Below, in pieces: positions 7,906 through 17,009 of a stretch of DNA of 36,793 bases. Position numbers and translations under genes: made by a program. Numbering within the stretch: position 1 is the first letter of the stretch; each line of letters opens with the position of its first letter. The notes below the pieces were generated by a model that saw only the letters and a list, made by a program, of their open reading frames with translations, ran no database searches and was not told the origin of the DNA. Origin of the DNA: Fuerstiella sp. (GTDB lineage Bacteria > Planctomycetota > Planctomycetia > Planctomycetales > Planctomycetaceae); contig JALHMY010000079.1 in the NCBI GenBank assembly GCA_022843805.1, positions 11,015 through 47,807 on the forward strand, in the 5' to 3' direction.

Positions 7906-9483
7906 GTGTTTCTTGTTCGCAGCATTCGACGCCGACTCATCTCCGGGTTCTTCGTTGCGCTGTTGCTGATGCTGATTCTCGCCGGCGCTGGTGTTGTGGG
8001 ACTCATCTGGCACCAGGATGCGGTGGACGAACTTTCGTTTCTGCTTTATCGCAGCCCGGATCGCGGTCAGCTCAGTCGGGCGATCAGTCAGGTGGGCGAA
8101 CAGCTTTATCCGGCTCGTCCTCAAAGCGTGGCCGGGTCCATCGAACGTATTCAGTTCAATTACCGGCAGCATGTGGATCAGGCAATCGGTGAGCTGGCAG
8201 AGTTTCGACGACGAATTGAAGATCTGCCGCAGTCACCGGAACTCCATCAGCAGCGTCCTCTGGTGCTGAGTCGACTGGACGCTGTTAGTCATGAACTGCA
8301 GCGGCTGTTTTATCTGGCAAATCAGCTTAGGCCGGAAAAGACAGCTGATGATGCCGGACAGCTTGATCGCATGCGATTCGAAGCGCATGTCATTGTCAGC
8401 CGTATCCAGCACTCGCTGGATACGCTGCCGGCGTACGAAGACGGATTTCTGACATCGTCACTTGAAAAGGAACGCAGTCGGTCCACCAGACTTCTGAAAC
8501 TGATTTTAATCGTCACGAGTATTGCCGTAGCGCTTTATCCTCTGACAATTTACCTCGGTTTCCAGTGGATCTCCATTCCACTCAGGAATGTCTCGCGCGG
8601 GGCAACCCGGATCGCCAACGGTGATTTTGGATTTCGTCTTCCGGCCGCAACTCGATGGCAGGACGAATTCAATGATCTGGTTGACGGAGTCAACTGTATG
8701 GCGGACCGTTTTCAGCAGGCACAGGAAACTCTGCAGGAGCAGGTTAATGCTCGCAGCGAACAGCTGATCCGTTCGCAGCGGCTGGCAAGCGTGGGTTTTC
8801 TTGCTGCCGGAGTGGCTCATGAAATCAACAACCCATTGTCTGCAATTTCCATGGCATCTGAGTCGCTCGAAATGCGTCTGTATGACTGCGTCGGTACAGA
8901 ATCTGAGGAAGCTCGCGAGATTCTTGAGCGTCTGAAGATGATTCGCTCAGAATCCCGCCGCTGCGGTGAGATTACTCGACGACTGCTCGACTTTTCACGT
9001 GGTGAAAAAACAGAAAAGGTCTTTGATGATCTCACACGGATCATCCATGAGGTCCTTGCCATGCTGCGGCATCTCGGACAGTACTCGGACCGAGTAATTC
9101 AGTTTGACCGGGTCGACCCGCTGATGATTCAGATCAACTCCGCTCAGATGAAACAGATTATTCTAAACCTTGTGGCAAATGCACTTCAGGCAACCGCTCC
9201 AAATGGGACAGTCTCCATCGAAGTCACCGAGCATGTGGATGCGGTCAACATTGTTGTACAGGATGACGGCTGCGGAATGGATGCTGAAACCATGCAGCAT
9301 GTCTTCGACCCGTTCTTCTCAACAAAAGAGGTAGGGCAGGGCACCGGGCTGGGGCTTAGCATCACACATCGGCTGGTGGAAGATCACCACGGCACAATTC
9401 GCCCCAGCAGCCCGGGACCTGGCCAGGGCAGTTCATTTCGTATCCGACTGCCCAAACGTCAGCCGATGTCCAGTGCGGCTTGA
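7906..9483 (+). CDS. membrane sensor histidine kinase
   Basis: The 525-residue kinase has a first membrane helix at about residues 11-35, a periplasmic helical region of about 160 residues, a second helix at about 195-218, and a HAMP linker. It then has a coiled coil, a HisKA domain with phospho-acceptor His305 in AAGVAHEINNPL, and a HATPase domain: N box NLVANALQA, G1 DDGCGMD, FDPFFSTKEVGQGTGLGLSI. The kinase core resembles the NtrB/ZraS-like class. The GTG start at 7906 has a perfect AGGAGG at 7895-7900. No response regulator gene is adjacent; the LuxR-type protein at 5601 has no receiver. The signal is unknown, and the sensor domain matches no family that I can name. Confidence 0.93.
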   Translation: MFLVRSIRRRLISGFFVALLLMLILAGAGVVGLIWHQDAVDELSFLLYRSPDRGQLSRAISQVGEQLYPARPQSVAGSIERIQFNYRQHVDQAIGELAEFRRRIEDLPQSPELHQQRPLVLSRLDAVSHELQRLFYLANQLRPEKTADDAGQLDRMRFEAHVIVSRIQHSLDTLPAYEDGFLTSSLEKERSRSTRLLKLILIVTSIAVALYPLTIYLGFQWISIPLRNVSRGATRIANGDFGFRLPAATRWQDEFNDLVDGVNCMADRFQQAQETLQEQVNARSEQLIRSQRLASVGFLAAGVAHEINNPLSAISMASESLEMRLYDCVGTESEEAREILERLKMIRSESRRCGEITRRLLDFSRGEKTEKVFDDLTRIIHEVLAMLRHLGQYSDRVIQFDRVDPLMIQINSAQMKQIILNLVANALQATAPNGTVSIEVTEHVDAVNIVVQDDGCGMDAETMQHVFDPFFSTKEVGQGTGLGLSITHRLVEDHHGTIRPSSPGPGQGSSFRIRLPKRQPMSSAA

Positions 9484-9924
9484 AACCGGCTCATCAAACT
9501 CGACAGTGCAGTTGAGCTCCGGAAACGAAGTTCGGAACTCGAAGTTCATTCATGGTGATTACCCGACGATCTGCCTCTGCCGAGAAACTGGCATTCGCGG
9601 ATGAATAAAGTCGCAACAGACGCCCAGTTGCAATCGTTGCGGAACAGCGTAAAAAGTGGACTCCCGCTTCGCGACGCTCAATGGATCAGAAGCAGTGCGG
9701 TGCTTTTCCCTGGCCGAACGAGAAGATGCCGTAAACTGATTCGGCGTCCGGGATTCCGGGCGTTCTTTTGAATAGCGGGCAAGTTACGGTTTGTGATTTG
9801 ACACCGTGATGGGCTCTCCGGGCATTTCAATAAAGCCAGCAAGGCCTTCTGGGTACTGACCGGCGGTCATCCCTGGTACTGCAATGTCCCCCCGAGCACC
9901 GTCGCGGCCCCTCGTCGTGATCGT
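9484..9924. other. gap with possible decayed coding remnant
   Basis: No intact gene is visible. On the minus strand the stretch from about 9925 down to 9795 stays open after the Rpn remnant stop and in the same frame. It reads with phrases such as GDIAVPGMTAGQYPEG and ends at a TAA. This may be a degraded C-terminus of another protein or chance. The stretch from about 9484 to 9790 holds nothing I can support. Confidence 0.4.
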
Positions 9925-10249
9925 TCAGGAACTGTGATCTCGAAGCTGTTGCTGCAAGTCGTCAGCCATGCTTGTCAGCTGAGCAGCATCATAGCCAGCA
10001 AACTCAGCCGCCGTGAACGGACGCAGACCGAGAACTTCCCGCATTGCCTTGATGCGACCAATCTGTTCGCCTTCTTCTCTTCCTTCTTCTCTTCCTTCTT
10101 TCAGGCCTTCTTCTCGAGCATGATACAATCGCGCTTCGTTGTCCAGTTGCATTTTCAGCCGAGCGTTATAGATCATCATCTGTTCGGGAGTTTGTGAGAT
10201 CATTTCCAGGACTCCAGCGTTCCTGTGTCTTTCAGGTGGCGTACTTCAG
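9925..10249 (-). pseudogene. C-terminal remnant of an Rpn/PD-(D/E)XK nuclease-family transposase
   Basis: The 92-codon frame from 10203 reads QTPEQMMIYNARLKMQLDNE, then a charged repeat (REEGLKEGREEGREEGEQIG), then a short helical tail. This is the typical C-terminal end of Rpn-type recombination-promoting nucleases, also annotated as PD-(D/E)XK nuclease-family transposases. The N-terminal nuclease domain, normally about 200 residues, is missing. Upstream, a different frame reads YVAEVRHLKDTGTLESWK, which plausibly continues the protein through a frameshift at the ATG. It then runs into the palindromic repeat at 10250. It is best read as a truncated, inactive relic; exact boundaries are uncertain. 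Confidence 0.7.
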
Positions 10250-10327
10250 CCACGTAGCTGCGTTTCTCCGAGACGTCGGAATGCGCAAGTCTCGGAGAGA
10301 CTCGCCTACGTGGAGTCGATCGCGTGG
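10250..10327. repeat. dispersed palindromic repeat, copy A
   Basis: CCACGTAG at 10250 is mirrored by CTACGTGG ending at 10313. Between them lie imperfectly inverted TCTCCGAGAC and GTCTCGGAGAGAC arms. The same sequence words recur at 19129, 31425 and 35502. The tail GAGTCGATCGCGTG is shared with the 31574 region. It sits at the broken end of the Rpn remnant. From 10328 to 10460 nothing else is recognised. Confidence 0.85.
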
Positions 10328-10460
10328 TAAACCTTCTTTTCAGAAGAGCACATCGAGTGAAAGAACGGAGAGAACGCATCCCGAAAGAATGGCTTTACAC
10401 GTCACGCCTTCGGTGCTGCCGCCGAGACGCCTGAACCGACATGCCAACATTGGATGTGTT

Positions 10461-13400
10461 TCACTCAAGAACATTTCCCAGCACTCGCATTACGCGACTG
10501 GCGTTTGTTTTTTTCAATGGCACCAGAGTGACCGTTCTTGAACGATTCGTGGCGGACGTTTCGTCCATATCCTGCACCAGAGTACGAACCTCCTCCAGCA
10601 GAGCCTGAGGTGCCTTGATGATCAGCGAATTCGTCGCCCGCTGAACCTCAACCGTCAGCAGTGGAGATGATGCGGCTGCATTGATCTGACGAATCACACT
10701 GGCAACGGACGCTGGAATACCGGTCGGAATTTCAATCGACTGCCGACTGCCGCCAGCCGTCATTTCTGCCCGATAGACTCCTCGAATCACCACTTCAATC
10801 TGAGACGCATTTGTGTATTTCACCGGGATCACTTCCGTCCTGAACGCTCTCGCTGTATCCGGCAGTTTTTCGGTGTCCAGAATTTCCAGAAGGTGTTCAA
10901 TTCGTTCCCGGTCCGTTCGACTTCCATAAACGATCAGAGCATTCATGCGGGGCTCGGGTACCAAAACCACAGAATCAAACGCCAGCAGTCCGGCTCGACT
11001 TTCGTAGACGGATCGCAGAGTTTTCGCCACCTCATCGGCGCCAGCATTCTGGAGCTGATAAACAGCAAAATCCCGATTGCGCCCCTGAGTCGGTTTTGAA
11101 AACGCAGCTCTCAGCAATGCTTCCATCTGATCCAGAGCATCCTGATCATCCGATGAAATGGTGATTCGATCGATACCCGGAACCACAATCACCTCAGGAA
11201 GCTCCTGAGCGGACAACTCCTGTGTCGGAGTATTCTCAGCCGTATTCGCAGCGGAGTTCACCCCCGAATTTTCAGTCGTTTCATCAGCGATGTGGGATTG
11301 ATTCGCCGCTTCATCCAGAGTTTCAGCGGGAATTGAGAACTGACCATTTTGCGACGGTGCCGCCGGCAGTCGATTTGCCGGTAAAGGCTCATCGACAGGC
11401 AAATCAGATGGAGACAGAACACGCACGGGATTTCGACGAATTTTGGGCCACAGATCCTGGATTCGCCGGAGGGTCATGTCTACATCGCCGGTCACCGGGA
11501 TAACTCGCAGGCGGCCCTGCGAAGACGGATCATCAGACCCGACAGACAGACCTGTTTCTCCCATCTTCCTTAACAATGATCGAATTTCCTGCATCTGATC
11601 GGGCGATGCGCGAACCATCAGCTGCTGAGTATCATCATCCGCCTGAAACAGGGGTCGGTCATCGAATCCAGACAAACCGTCGTTAAAAATTCCTTCCAGA
11701 GATATCTGTGCCGAAGTGGCACTCAGATATCGCAACTGGATCACATCCACCACGCGCTGATCACGCTTTTCAAATCGATCGACTGCTTCCCGAATTTTTT
11801 CCTGACCTTCTTCAGTGGCTGTCACGACGAGTTGTCTGGATTGTCGTTCGTAAGTTACTTTCGCTGCCGGGTCAATGACTTTGAGCACACCTTCTGCCAT
11901 TTGCACGGCTGCCGTACTGTCCACGTTCTTCAGAGAATAAATTTCCAGACGACGGGGACCGGAAGTCTTATCCGACTGTTCCAGCTGTTCCAGCAGTCTG
12001 GCCACAGTTTCATGCTGCTTCGTTCGACCCACGACGAGCAGCGAATTCGACTTTGAATCGAATGACACCCGCACGTCATCACGTCGCCCAAAAAGTCCCT
12101 GCAGTGCCTGAGCAACACTCTGGCCGTCTGCCAGAGTCAACGGGTAAGCCTGTGCTCGCGGTCCGCTTTCGGAATTTCCGGCGACGCTGGACATTTCTGA
12201 CACGATAGTCTGAATCGTAACGTGCTGTTCGGGAGTCGCAGTGGCCACAAGAACTTCATCCCCGTCGTCGGTCACCAGAATAGCATCCGGAAAGAGAGCC
12301 TGCAGCGCTTCCTGAGCCTCATCCGCTTCATTGGGCATCATGCGATAAGTGTGTGTGATCAGGCCGCCGTTTTCTCCCGCAGCTGGTGCCAGTACCTGTT
12401 CAACAAGCTTACGAATCGCGACCATCTCCGATGCCGGACCGCTCACAAACATCTGACTGCCGACCCGATCGACGGTAACCTGAGCCGATTTTGGAAGCAG
12501 GGGCTCCAGGGCCTCCTGTATCGCCCTCCCATCCATCTGTCGCAGCCTGAATACAGCAAGCTCCTGCGGCTGACCGTCACCCGGCTCGTCATCCAGCTGT
12601 TGAATGAGTTCAGCAATCGCCTCGTGCTGATCATTGCGAGCGACAACAACCAGACGACCGGTCGACTCATTCACAGAAAGTCGAACACCCTCGAACCGGG
12701 AATAGGTTGACTGAAGAAGCGAAAGTACTTCGTTCGCATCCGCATTCTTCAGCGAGTAGATCTTCGGAGCCGGTCGATCTCCATCAAGCGCCGCGCCTCT
12801 CATCTGACTGGTAATCAGTTCTATCGTCTCATGTTGTTCAGGCAGCGCCGTTGCGACAATCAGCTTGCGGTCCGAATCAGACACAATTTTTGCGTCAGGA
12901 TAGAGCGCCACCAGCACTTCCTGAGCTTCATCAGCGTTCGGTTGTCCCACCACATAGGTTTTTGTGAGACGCTGGCTGCTTTCCTTTAGACTACCGGTTA
13001 TCTGTTTGATCACATTTCCGATGCGTTCCTGCTTATCGGCAATAGCTCGCACAAACAACTGGCGCCCCGATGGATCAACCGTTACCTGCACATCACTGTC
13101 CATCAGAGGCTGCAGGACCTGCTGGACTGCAGCCGGGCTGACACCTCCAATATCGTGCACTGTCAGAAGTTTTTCCGGCGGAAACGACTTTGTCTGTTCA
13201 AGCTGAGCCAGCAGCTGGCGAATCTGCTCGTGCTCCGATGCCGATGCAACAATTGCCAGCTGACTGGATTTCGCTCCGGGACTGATGCCGGCATTGGGAA
13301 CCGCCCGGGAAAGGATCGTGGTCACGGATGGTCCCAGATCTTCAATTGAATAAAATTCCAGTGATTTTTCGCCATTCAGCGATTCGGATTCTTTGAGCTT

Positions 13401-16400
13401 CTGCAGAATGGCGTGTGCAGTTTTTGTCTGCGCTGCATCGAGCCATGCCATGACGGATCGCCCGCTGCCTGCCTGCACAAAAGACGCTTCTGGCAGTGAA
13501 GATGCCAGCAGCTGACTGAGTGTTGCGGCGTTCATTCCCTCAGTTTCAAAGATCTGCAGCGACCGTCCGTCCTCCGGGGCCGCCATACCTGCTACCGCTT
13601 CGCGGATTTGTTCATGCTCTGACTGCGTTGCCCAGACGGTCATCCGCCGTTTCGCCGCATCCATTACAACTCTGGCTTTCGGAAATGCGGAAGCAAAGAA
13701 TTCCGTTGTCCGGATCTGATCGCTGAACACGGACGGATAAGAGACGGCAAGACGTTCCTGCAGAGGTGAGGCCGATGATCGCAGACTGTCCAGCAGCTCA
13801 GCGATCCGCTGCTGATCTTCCAGACGAGCTCTCACAATCAGAGTCTCGGCCGTTGTGTCGGGAATCACGATCGCATCCGGCAATTCTTCTTTGATCAGAC
13901 TCAGTGCAGTCGCTGAATTCAATCCTCCAACCGGGTACACCATCAGTCGGATTTCCTTTTCAGCAGGAATATCGGTATCCAGCTGCTCAATCGCTGCCCC
14001 AATCGATTCATGAACTGCGGGCTTCGCATGGATCGTCAGACGTCGTAACTTTGCATCCACAGTGATTTTCGCATCAGGAAACAGAGTCGTCAGGATTGCT
14101 GAAACACTTGCAGGGTCAACTTTCTTCAGTGGGTAGACAATCAGTTTGGCCTGCTGTTCGGCTGGTATCGTTCGTTGCAGCTGAGCCAGAACTTCACTGA
14201 GTACCGTCTGCTGCGAAGGAGTCGCCCAGATGGCCAGCTCTTCCGGCTGAGCATCGACGATCACCTGCATGCCAGGAAGTTCCGCAGCCAGCTGCGATGA
14301 AATGGACTGAAAACGTGTTCGCTGTGCTGCCGTGACATCATAAATTTTCAGGACTCGTTTTTCAGACTCTGCGCTGGCCGCCTCCAGTTGCTGAATTGTC
14401 TTTGCAATGACCAGATGATCTGTATTCACCGCCACTGCGGAGAGCCTTCTGGCTTCAGGCTGATGTGTCAGCTGAGCAGTCGGCACCATGGCACGCAGAA
14501 TCGTGACAAGTGTGGTCCCGTCGGCCTTTTCAAGCGGGTAAAAGCGCAGTTCCGGAAGTTCACCGCCACCTGCCATTTCGACCTGTTCCATTACCTGAGC
14601 AATAATCGCATGGTCGCTGGTGGATGCAGAAATCAGCAGACGCCGACTGGCTTCGTCAGGTGTCACAGTGGCTCGTGGTACAAGGCTGGCGAGCAGGCTG
14701 GTGACAGACGCCGCGGTGATTTTGGGTTTCAACGCATAAGACTTCAGTTCCGGACCGCTGCTCGTCGAATCACCACGCACCTGCTCAAGCACATCATTGA
14801 CCGTCTGGTGATCATCTGCGGAGGCGATCACAAGCATACGACGATTCACCGTATCGACAGTCACGGCTGCCTGCGGAGCCAGAGTTGTCAGCAGGGAAGT
14901 AACACTGCTGGTATCAATGTCGCGGGCCGGATAGATTTCCAGCCGTCGTCCGTTTTCTCCGCTGACTGTGATGGATTTGATCAGCTGTTCAATTCGCTGA
15001 TGGTCTTCCGGTGTTGCCATGATCAGCAGCCTTCGACCAATCGGATCCGGCGTGACTTTCGCTTCCGGAGCCGTCGTCGCCAGCAAAGTCACGGCGGTGG
15101 ACGATTGAGCCGATTCGATCGGATAGGTCCGCAGGTCTGCAGCAGTTCTCGCCGCTTCGGCTTCGGCTCCAAGCTGTTCCACCAGCGCGCTGATGGCCTG
15201 ATGGTCATTTTGAGTGCCGACCGCGATCAGACTCCGACTGCGAATATCGACGGTAATGCGCGCTGTGGGCAGAAGAGTACTGAGAACGGCCGCCGCTGCC
15301 GTCGGTTCAACTTTTGTCAGAGCATAAACCTGAAGCTGTCGAGTTCCGGTACTCCCCTGTTCTGTCGCAAGTTTCTGCAGAGCTTCTGATATCGTCTGAT
15401 GTTCCACCGCAGTCGCCCATGCCACCAGTCGCTGCGAGGCGGCATCCACTCGAAACTGAGCCTGCGGTGAGACCAGTTTCATGGTGGCCAGCAGCTGTTC
15501 ACTGTCAGCCGTACTGATCGGATACAGAGTAAGTTCCTGCTGTGTCTTTGGTCCCTGATTGGACTCAAGCTGCTCGATAATGGTCTTTGCTTTCAGCTGC
15601 TCATCCGGAACCGCGTTCACGGAAATCTGCTTTGCCTTCTCGTCAACCACCACGACGCCCAGAACGATCTGCTTCAGCACTTCGCCCGCCTGAACCGGAT
15701 TGGCATGCTGGATGGGATACACAATCAGCTGAGGCTTTGGGGGATCAGGCCGCGGCGCCCCCGGCTTCGCAGGAAGCGGTACCTTCTGCACGATCTGCTG
15801 AATGACACGCACGTTGGAGGCAGTGTCAAAAACCAGCAGCTGCTGCGTCTGAGCAAGTGCTTCGGCTTTACCATAGGTTCCCAGCAATGGCTTCACTTCC
15901 GCAAGAGCGGCTTCAGGCGGACGACCTTCCAGTGGAATCAGAACGCTCACAAATTCGAATCGCCCACGAGCTGGCAGTTCATTGGGCGTTACCGACGGTA
16001 TCGCTCCCTCCGGCAGTCCTCCTTTCAGATCCAGACACATCAGCATCCGTTCCCGACGTACCAGAGTAAACCCCTTGGTAAGAAGCCAGCCGTTCAGCAG
16101 GTCAATGGCTTCAGTCGTCGAGTAGTTCTTTGAGTCAGAGTAGTGAAACGTTCCTGGCGGCGGAGTATCCATCACCAGAGAAAGGTCAGCTTCGCGTGCC
16201 ACCCAGTCGAGCACTTCGGCCCACTTCTGATACCGAAAATTAAAACGCAGTACCTTTTCGGTAAACAGAGAGACAAGCAATCGCTGCTGGTCGGCGGTCA
16301 AAAGGGCCGACAGTTTACCACTGGCATCAGCTCTGATGGCAGCCTTCGCTGATTCTTCCGCCGTTGAAAGACCCGCGTCCCGTGCAGTTAGAATCTCCTG

Positions 16401-16655
16401 CACACTGGTCTTCTGCTGATCATTCAGCCCCAGCGAATCAGCCACCACCGGCTCAGCCAATCGTCCATAATCCACTTCCGGCGCAACCGCTTCCGGCAAC
16501 ACCGCAGAAGGCGGTTTTTCCTGACCGGAGGTCGCTTCCTGGCCATTCACTCCGGAGGCACCAGCCAGCACAACGATCAGTGCCAAAGTCGCCAGTGGAC
16601 AACGTAAAGACGAAAACCAGCAAAAAACTGGTAATCGCGACGATGTTGTTTCCAT
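10461..16655 (-). CDS. giant exported protein with an N0-like and >20 N1-like secretin domains, no pore
   Basis: The 2064-residue protein starts with a signal peptide (hydrophobic residues 20-37, likely cut near VNG-QE). A helical segment follows at about 75-132, then a secretin N0-like domain at about 137-210 (LRFNFRYQKWAEVLDWVARE). From about 232 to the end there are roughly 22-24 tandem units of 60-75 residues, each matching the Secretin_N (N1/KH-like) pattern: a YPL-type strand, an Ala-rich helix, P-x-A-x-ITVD, R-x-L-x-V-x-A, DHQ, and an amphipathic helix ending in LEQL. A Pro/Ser/Asn-rich linker lies near residues 1730-1790. The secretin beta-barrel signature is absent, and the protein ends inside a last half-unit. 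Ordinary GspD or PilQ proteins carry one to four such domains. The protein is presumably periplasmic. It may stack as a rod or scaffold or partner a secretin, which is inference. It is transcribed alone, opposite to the gsp operon. Confidence 0.85.
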   Translation of the reverse strand: METTSSRLPVFCWFSSLRCPLATLALIVVLAGASGVNGQEATSGQEKPPSAVLPEAVAPEVDYGRLAEPVVADSLGLNDQQKTSVQEILTARDAGLSTAEESAKAAIRADASGKLSALLTADQQRLLVSLFTEKVLRFNFRYQKWAEVLDWVAREADLSLVMDTPPPGTFHYSDSKNYSTTEAIDLLNGWLLTKGFTLVRRERMLMCLDLKGGLPEGAIPSVTPNELPARGRFEFVSVLIPLEGRPPEAALAEVKPLLGTYGKAEALAQTQQLLVFDTASNVRVIQQIVQKVPLPAKPGAPRPDPPKPQLIVYPIQHANPVQAGEVLKQIVLGVVVVDEKAKQISVNAVPDEQLKAKTIIEQLESNQGPKTQQELTLYPISTADSEQLLATMKLVSPQAQFRVDAASQRLVAWATAVEHQTISEALQKLATEQGSTGTRQLQVYALTKVEPTAAAAVLSTLLPTARITVDIRSRSLIAVGTQNDHQAISALVEQLGAEAEAARTAADLRTYPIESAQSSTAVTLLATTAPEAKVTPDPIGRRLLIMATPEDHQRIEQLIKSITVSGENGRRLEIYPARDIDTSSVTSLLTTLAPQAAVTVDTVNRRMLVIASADDHQTVNDVLEQVRGDSTSSGPELKSYALKPKITAASVTSLLASLVPRATVTPDEASRRLLISASTSDHAIIAQVMEQVEMAGGGELPELRFYPLEKADGTTLVTILRAMVPTAQLTHQPEARRLSAVAVNTDHLVIAKTIQQLEAASAESEKRVLKIYDVTAAQRTRFQSISSQLAAELPGMQVIVDAQPEELAIWATPSQQTVLSEVLAQLQRTIPAEQQAKLIVYPLKKVDPASVSAILTTLFPDAKITVDAKLRRLTIHAKPAVHESIGAAIEQLDTDIPAEKEIRLMVYPVGGLNSATALSLIKEELPDAIVIPDTTAETLIVRARLEDQQRIAELLDSLRSSASPLQERLAVSYPSVFSDQIRTTEFFASAFPKARVVMDAAKRRMTVWATQSEHEQIREAVAGMAAPEDGRSLQIFETEGMNAATLSQLLASSLPEASFVQAGSGRSVMAWLDAAQTKTAHAILQKLKESESLNGEKSLEFYSIEDLGPSVTTILSRAVPNAGISPGAKSSQLAIVASASEHEQIRQLLAQLEQTKSFPPEKLLTVHDIGGVSPAAVQQVLQPLMDSDVQVTVDPSGRQLFVRAIADKQERIGNVIKQITGSLKESSQRLTKTYVVGQPNADEAQEVLVALYPDAKIVSDSDRKLIVATALPEQHETIELITSQMRGAALDGDRPAPKIYSLKNADANEVLSLLQSTYSRFEGVRLSVNESTGRLVVVARNDQHEAIAELIQQLDDEPGDGQPQELAVFRLRQMDGRAIQEALEPLLPKSAQVTVDRVGSQMFVSGPASEMVAIRKLVEQVLAPAAGENGGLITHTYRMMPNEADEAQEALQALFPDAILVTDDGDEVLVATATPEQHVTIQTIVSEMSSVAGNSESGPRAQAYPLTLADGQSVAQALQGLFGRRDDVRVSFDSKSNSLLVVGRTKQHETVARLLEQLEQSDKTSGPRRLEIYSLKNVDSTAAVQMAEGVLKVIDPAAKVTYERQSRQLVVTATEEGQEKIREAVDRFEKRDQRVVDVIQLRYLSATSAQISLEGIFNDGLSGFDDRPLFQADDDTQQLMVRASPDQMQEIRSLLRKMGETGLSVGSDDPSSQGRLRVIPVTGDVDMTLRRIQDLWPKIRRNPVRVLSPSDLPVDEPLPANRLPAAPSQNGQFSIPAETLDEAANQSHIADETTENSGVNSAANTAENTPTQELSAQELPEVIVVPGIDRITISSDDQDALDQMEALLRAAFSKPTQGRNRDFAVYQLQNAGADEVAKTLRSVYESRAGLLAFDSVVLVPEPRMNALIVYGSRTDRERIEHLLEILDTEKLPDTARAFRTEVIPVKYTNASQIEVVIRGVYRAEMTAGGSRQSIEIPTGIPASVASVIRQINAAASSPLLTVEVQRATNSLIIKAPQALLEEVRTLVQDMDETSATNRSRTVTLVPLKKTNASRVMRVLGNVLE

Positions 16656-17009
16656 GAAAGTTCTCGGTGAACGTAATACGGCGGGAATCGTAAAGTTGTT
16701 ACGACACGTATTTTGGGAGGGATAAGCAATTTATGCCAGCAGTATACTGAAGAGTCTGGGCATGTGCGAGCACTTTTCCGGGGGGCTCGCGGGCCGTTTA
16801 TCTGGCCGGCCGTTGATTTCGTGGCTCAACGATAAATTGCAAAGGGCCGTTTCGATCACGCTAACTTTCGCTGGCAGAAATTTTTTTTGGGCAGAAAGAC
16901 CTGGACCGGATTTACGATCGGCCTCAGGAACGATACTTCGGCATATCAATTCGTTAACTTCAGTTTCGGCAGCCTAACCATCCCGCCACCAGACCTCCAG
17001 GTGAAAGGA
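16656..17009. other. upstream region of the giant secretin-domain gene
   Basis: This gap separates the giant gene from the PEP-CTERM gene, both on the minus strand. It should hold the giant gene's promoter and the lectin gene's terminator. A T8 run at 16882-16889 and GC-rich inverted words near 16790-16815 (GGGCCGTTTATCTGGCCGG) are visible. No gene or confident regulatory site was found. Confidence 0.4.

Noticed and set aside
14388..15389. 333-codon plus-strand frame inside the giant gene
   Set aside because: Antisense shadow of a long, strongly patterned coding sequence; composition is His/Arg/Cys-rich noise.
10461..16655. Giant gene as the T2SS secretin GspD itself
   Set aside because: The C-terminal pore domain signature is missing; the protein ends in another N-domain half.
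16731..16949. 72-codon minus-strand frame upstream of the giant gene
   Set aside because: No motif, no ribosome site, likely regulatory DNA.
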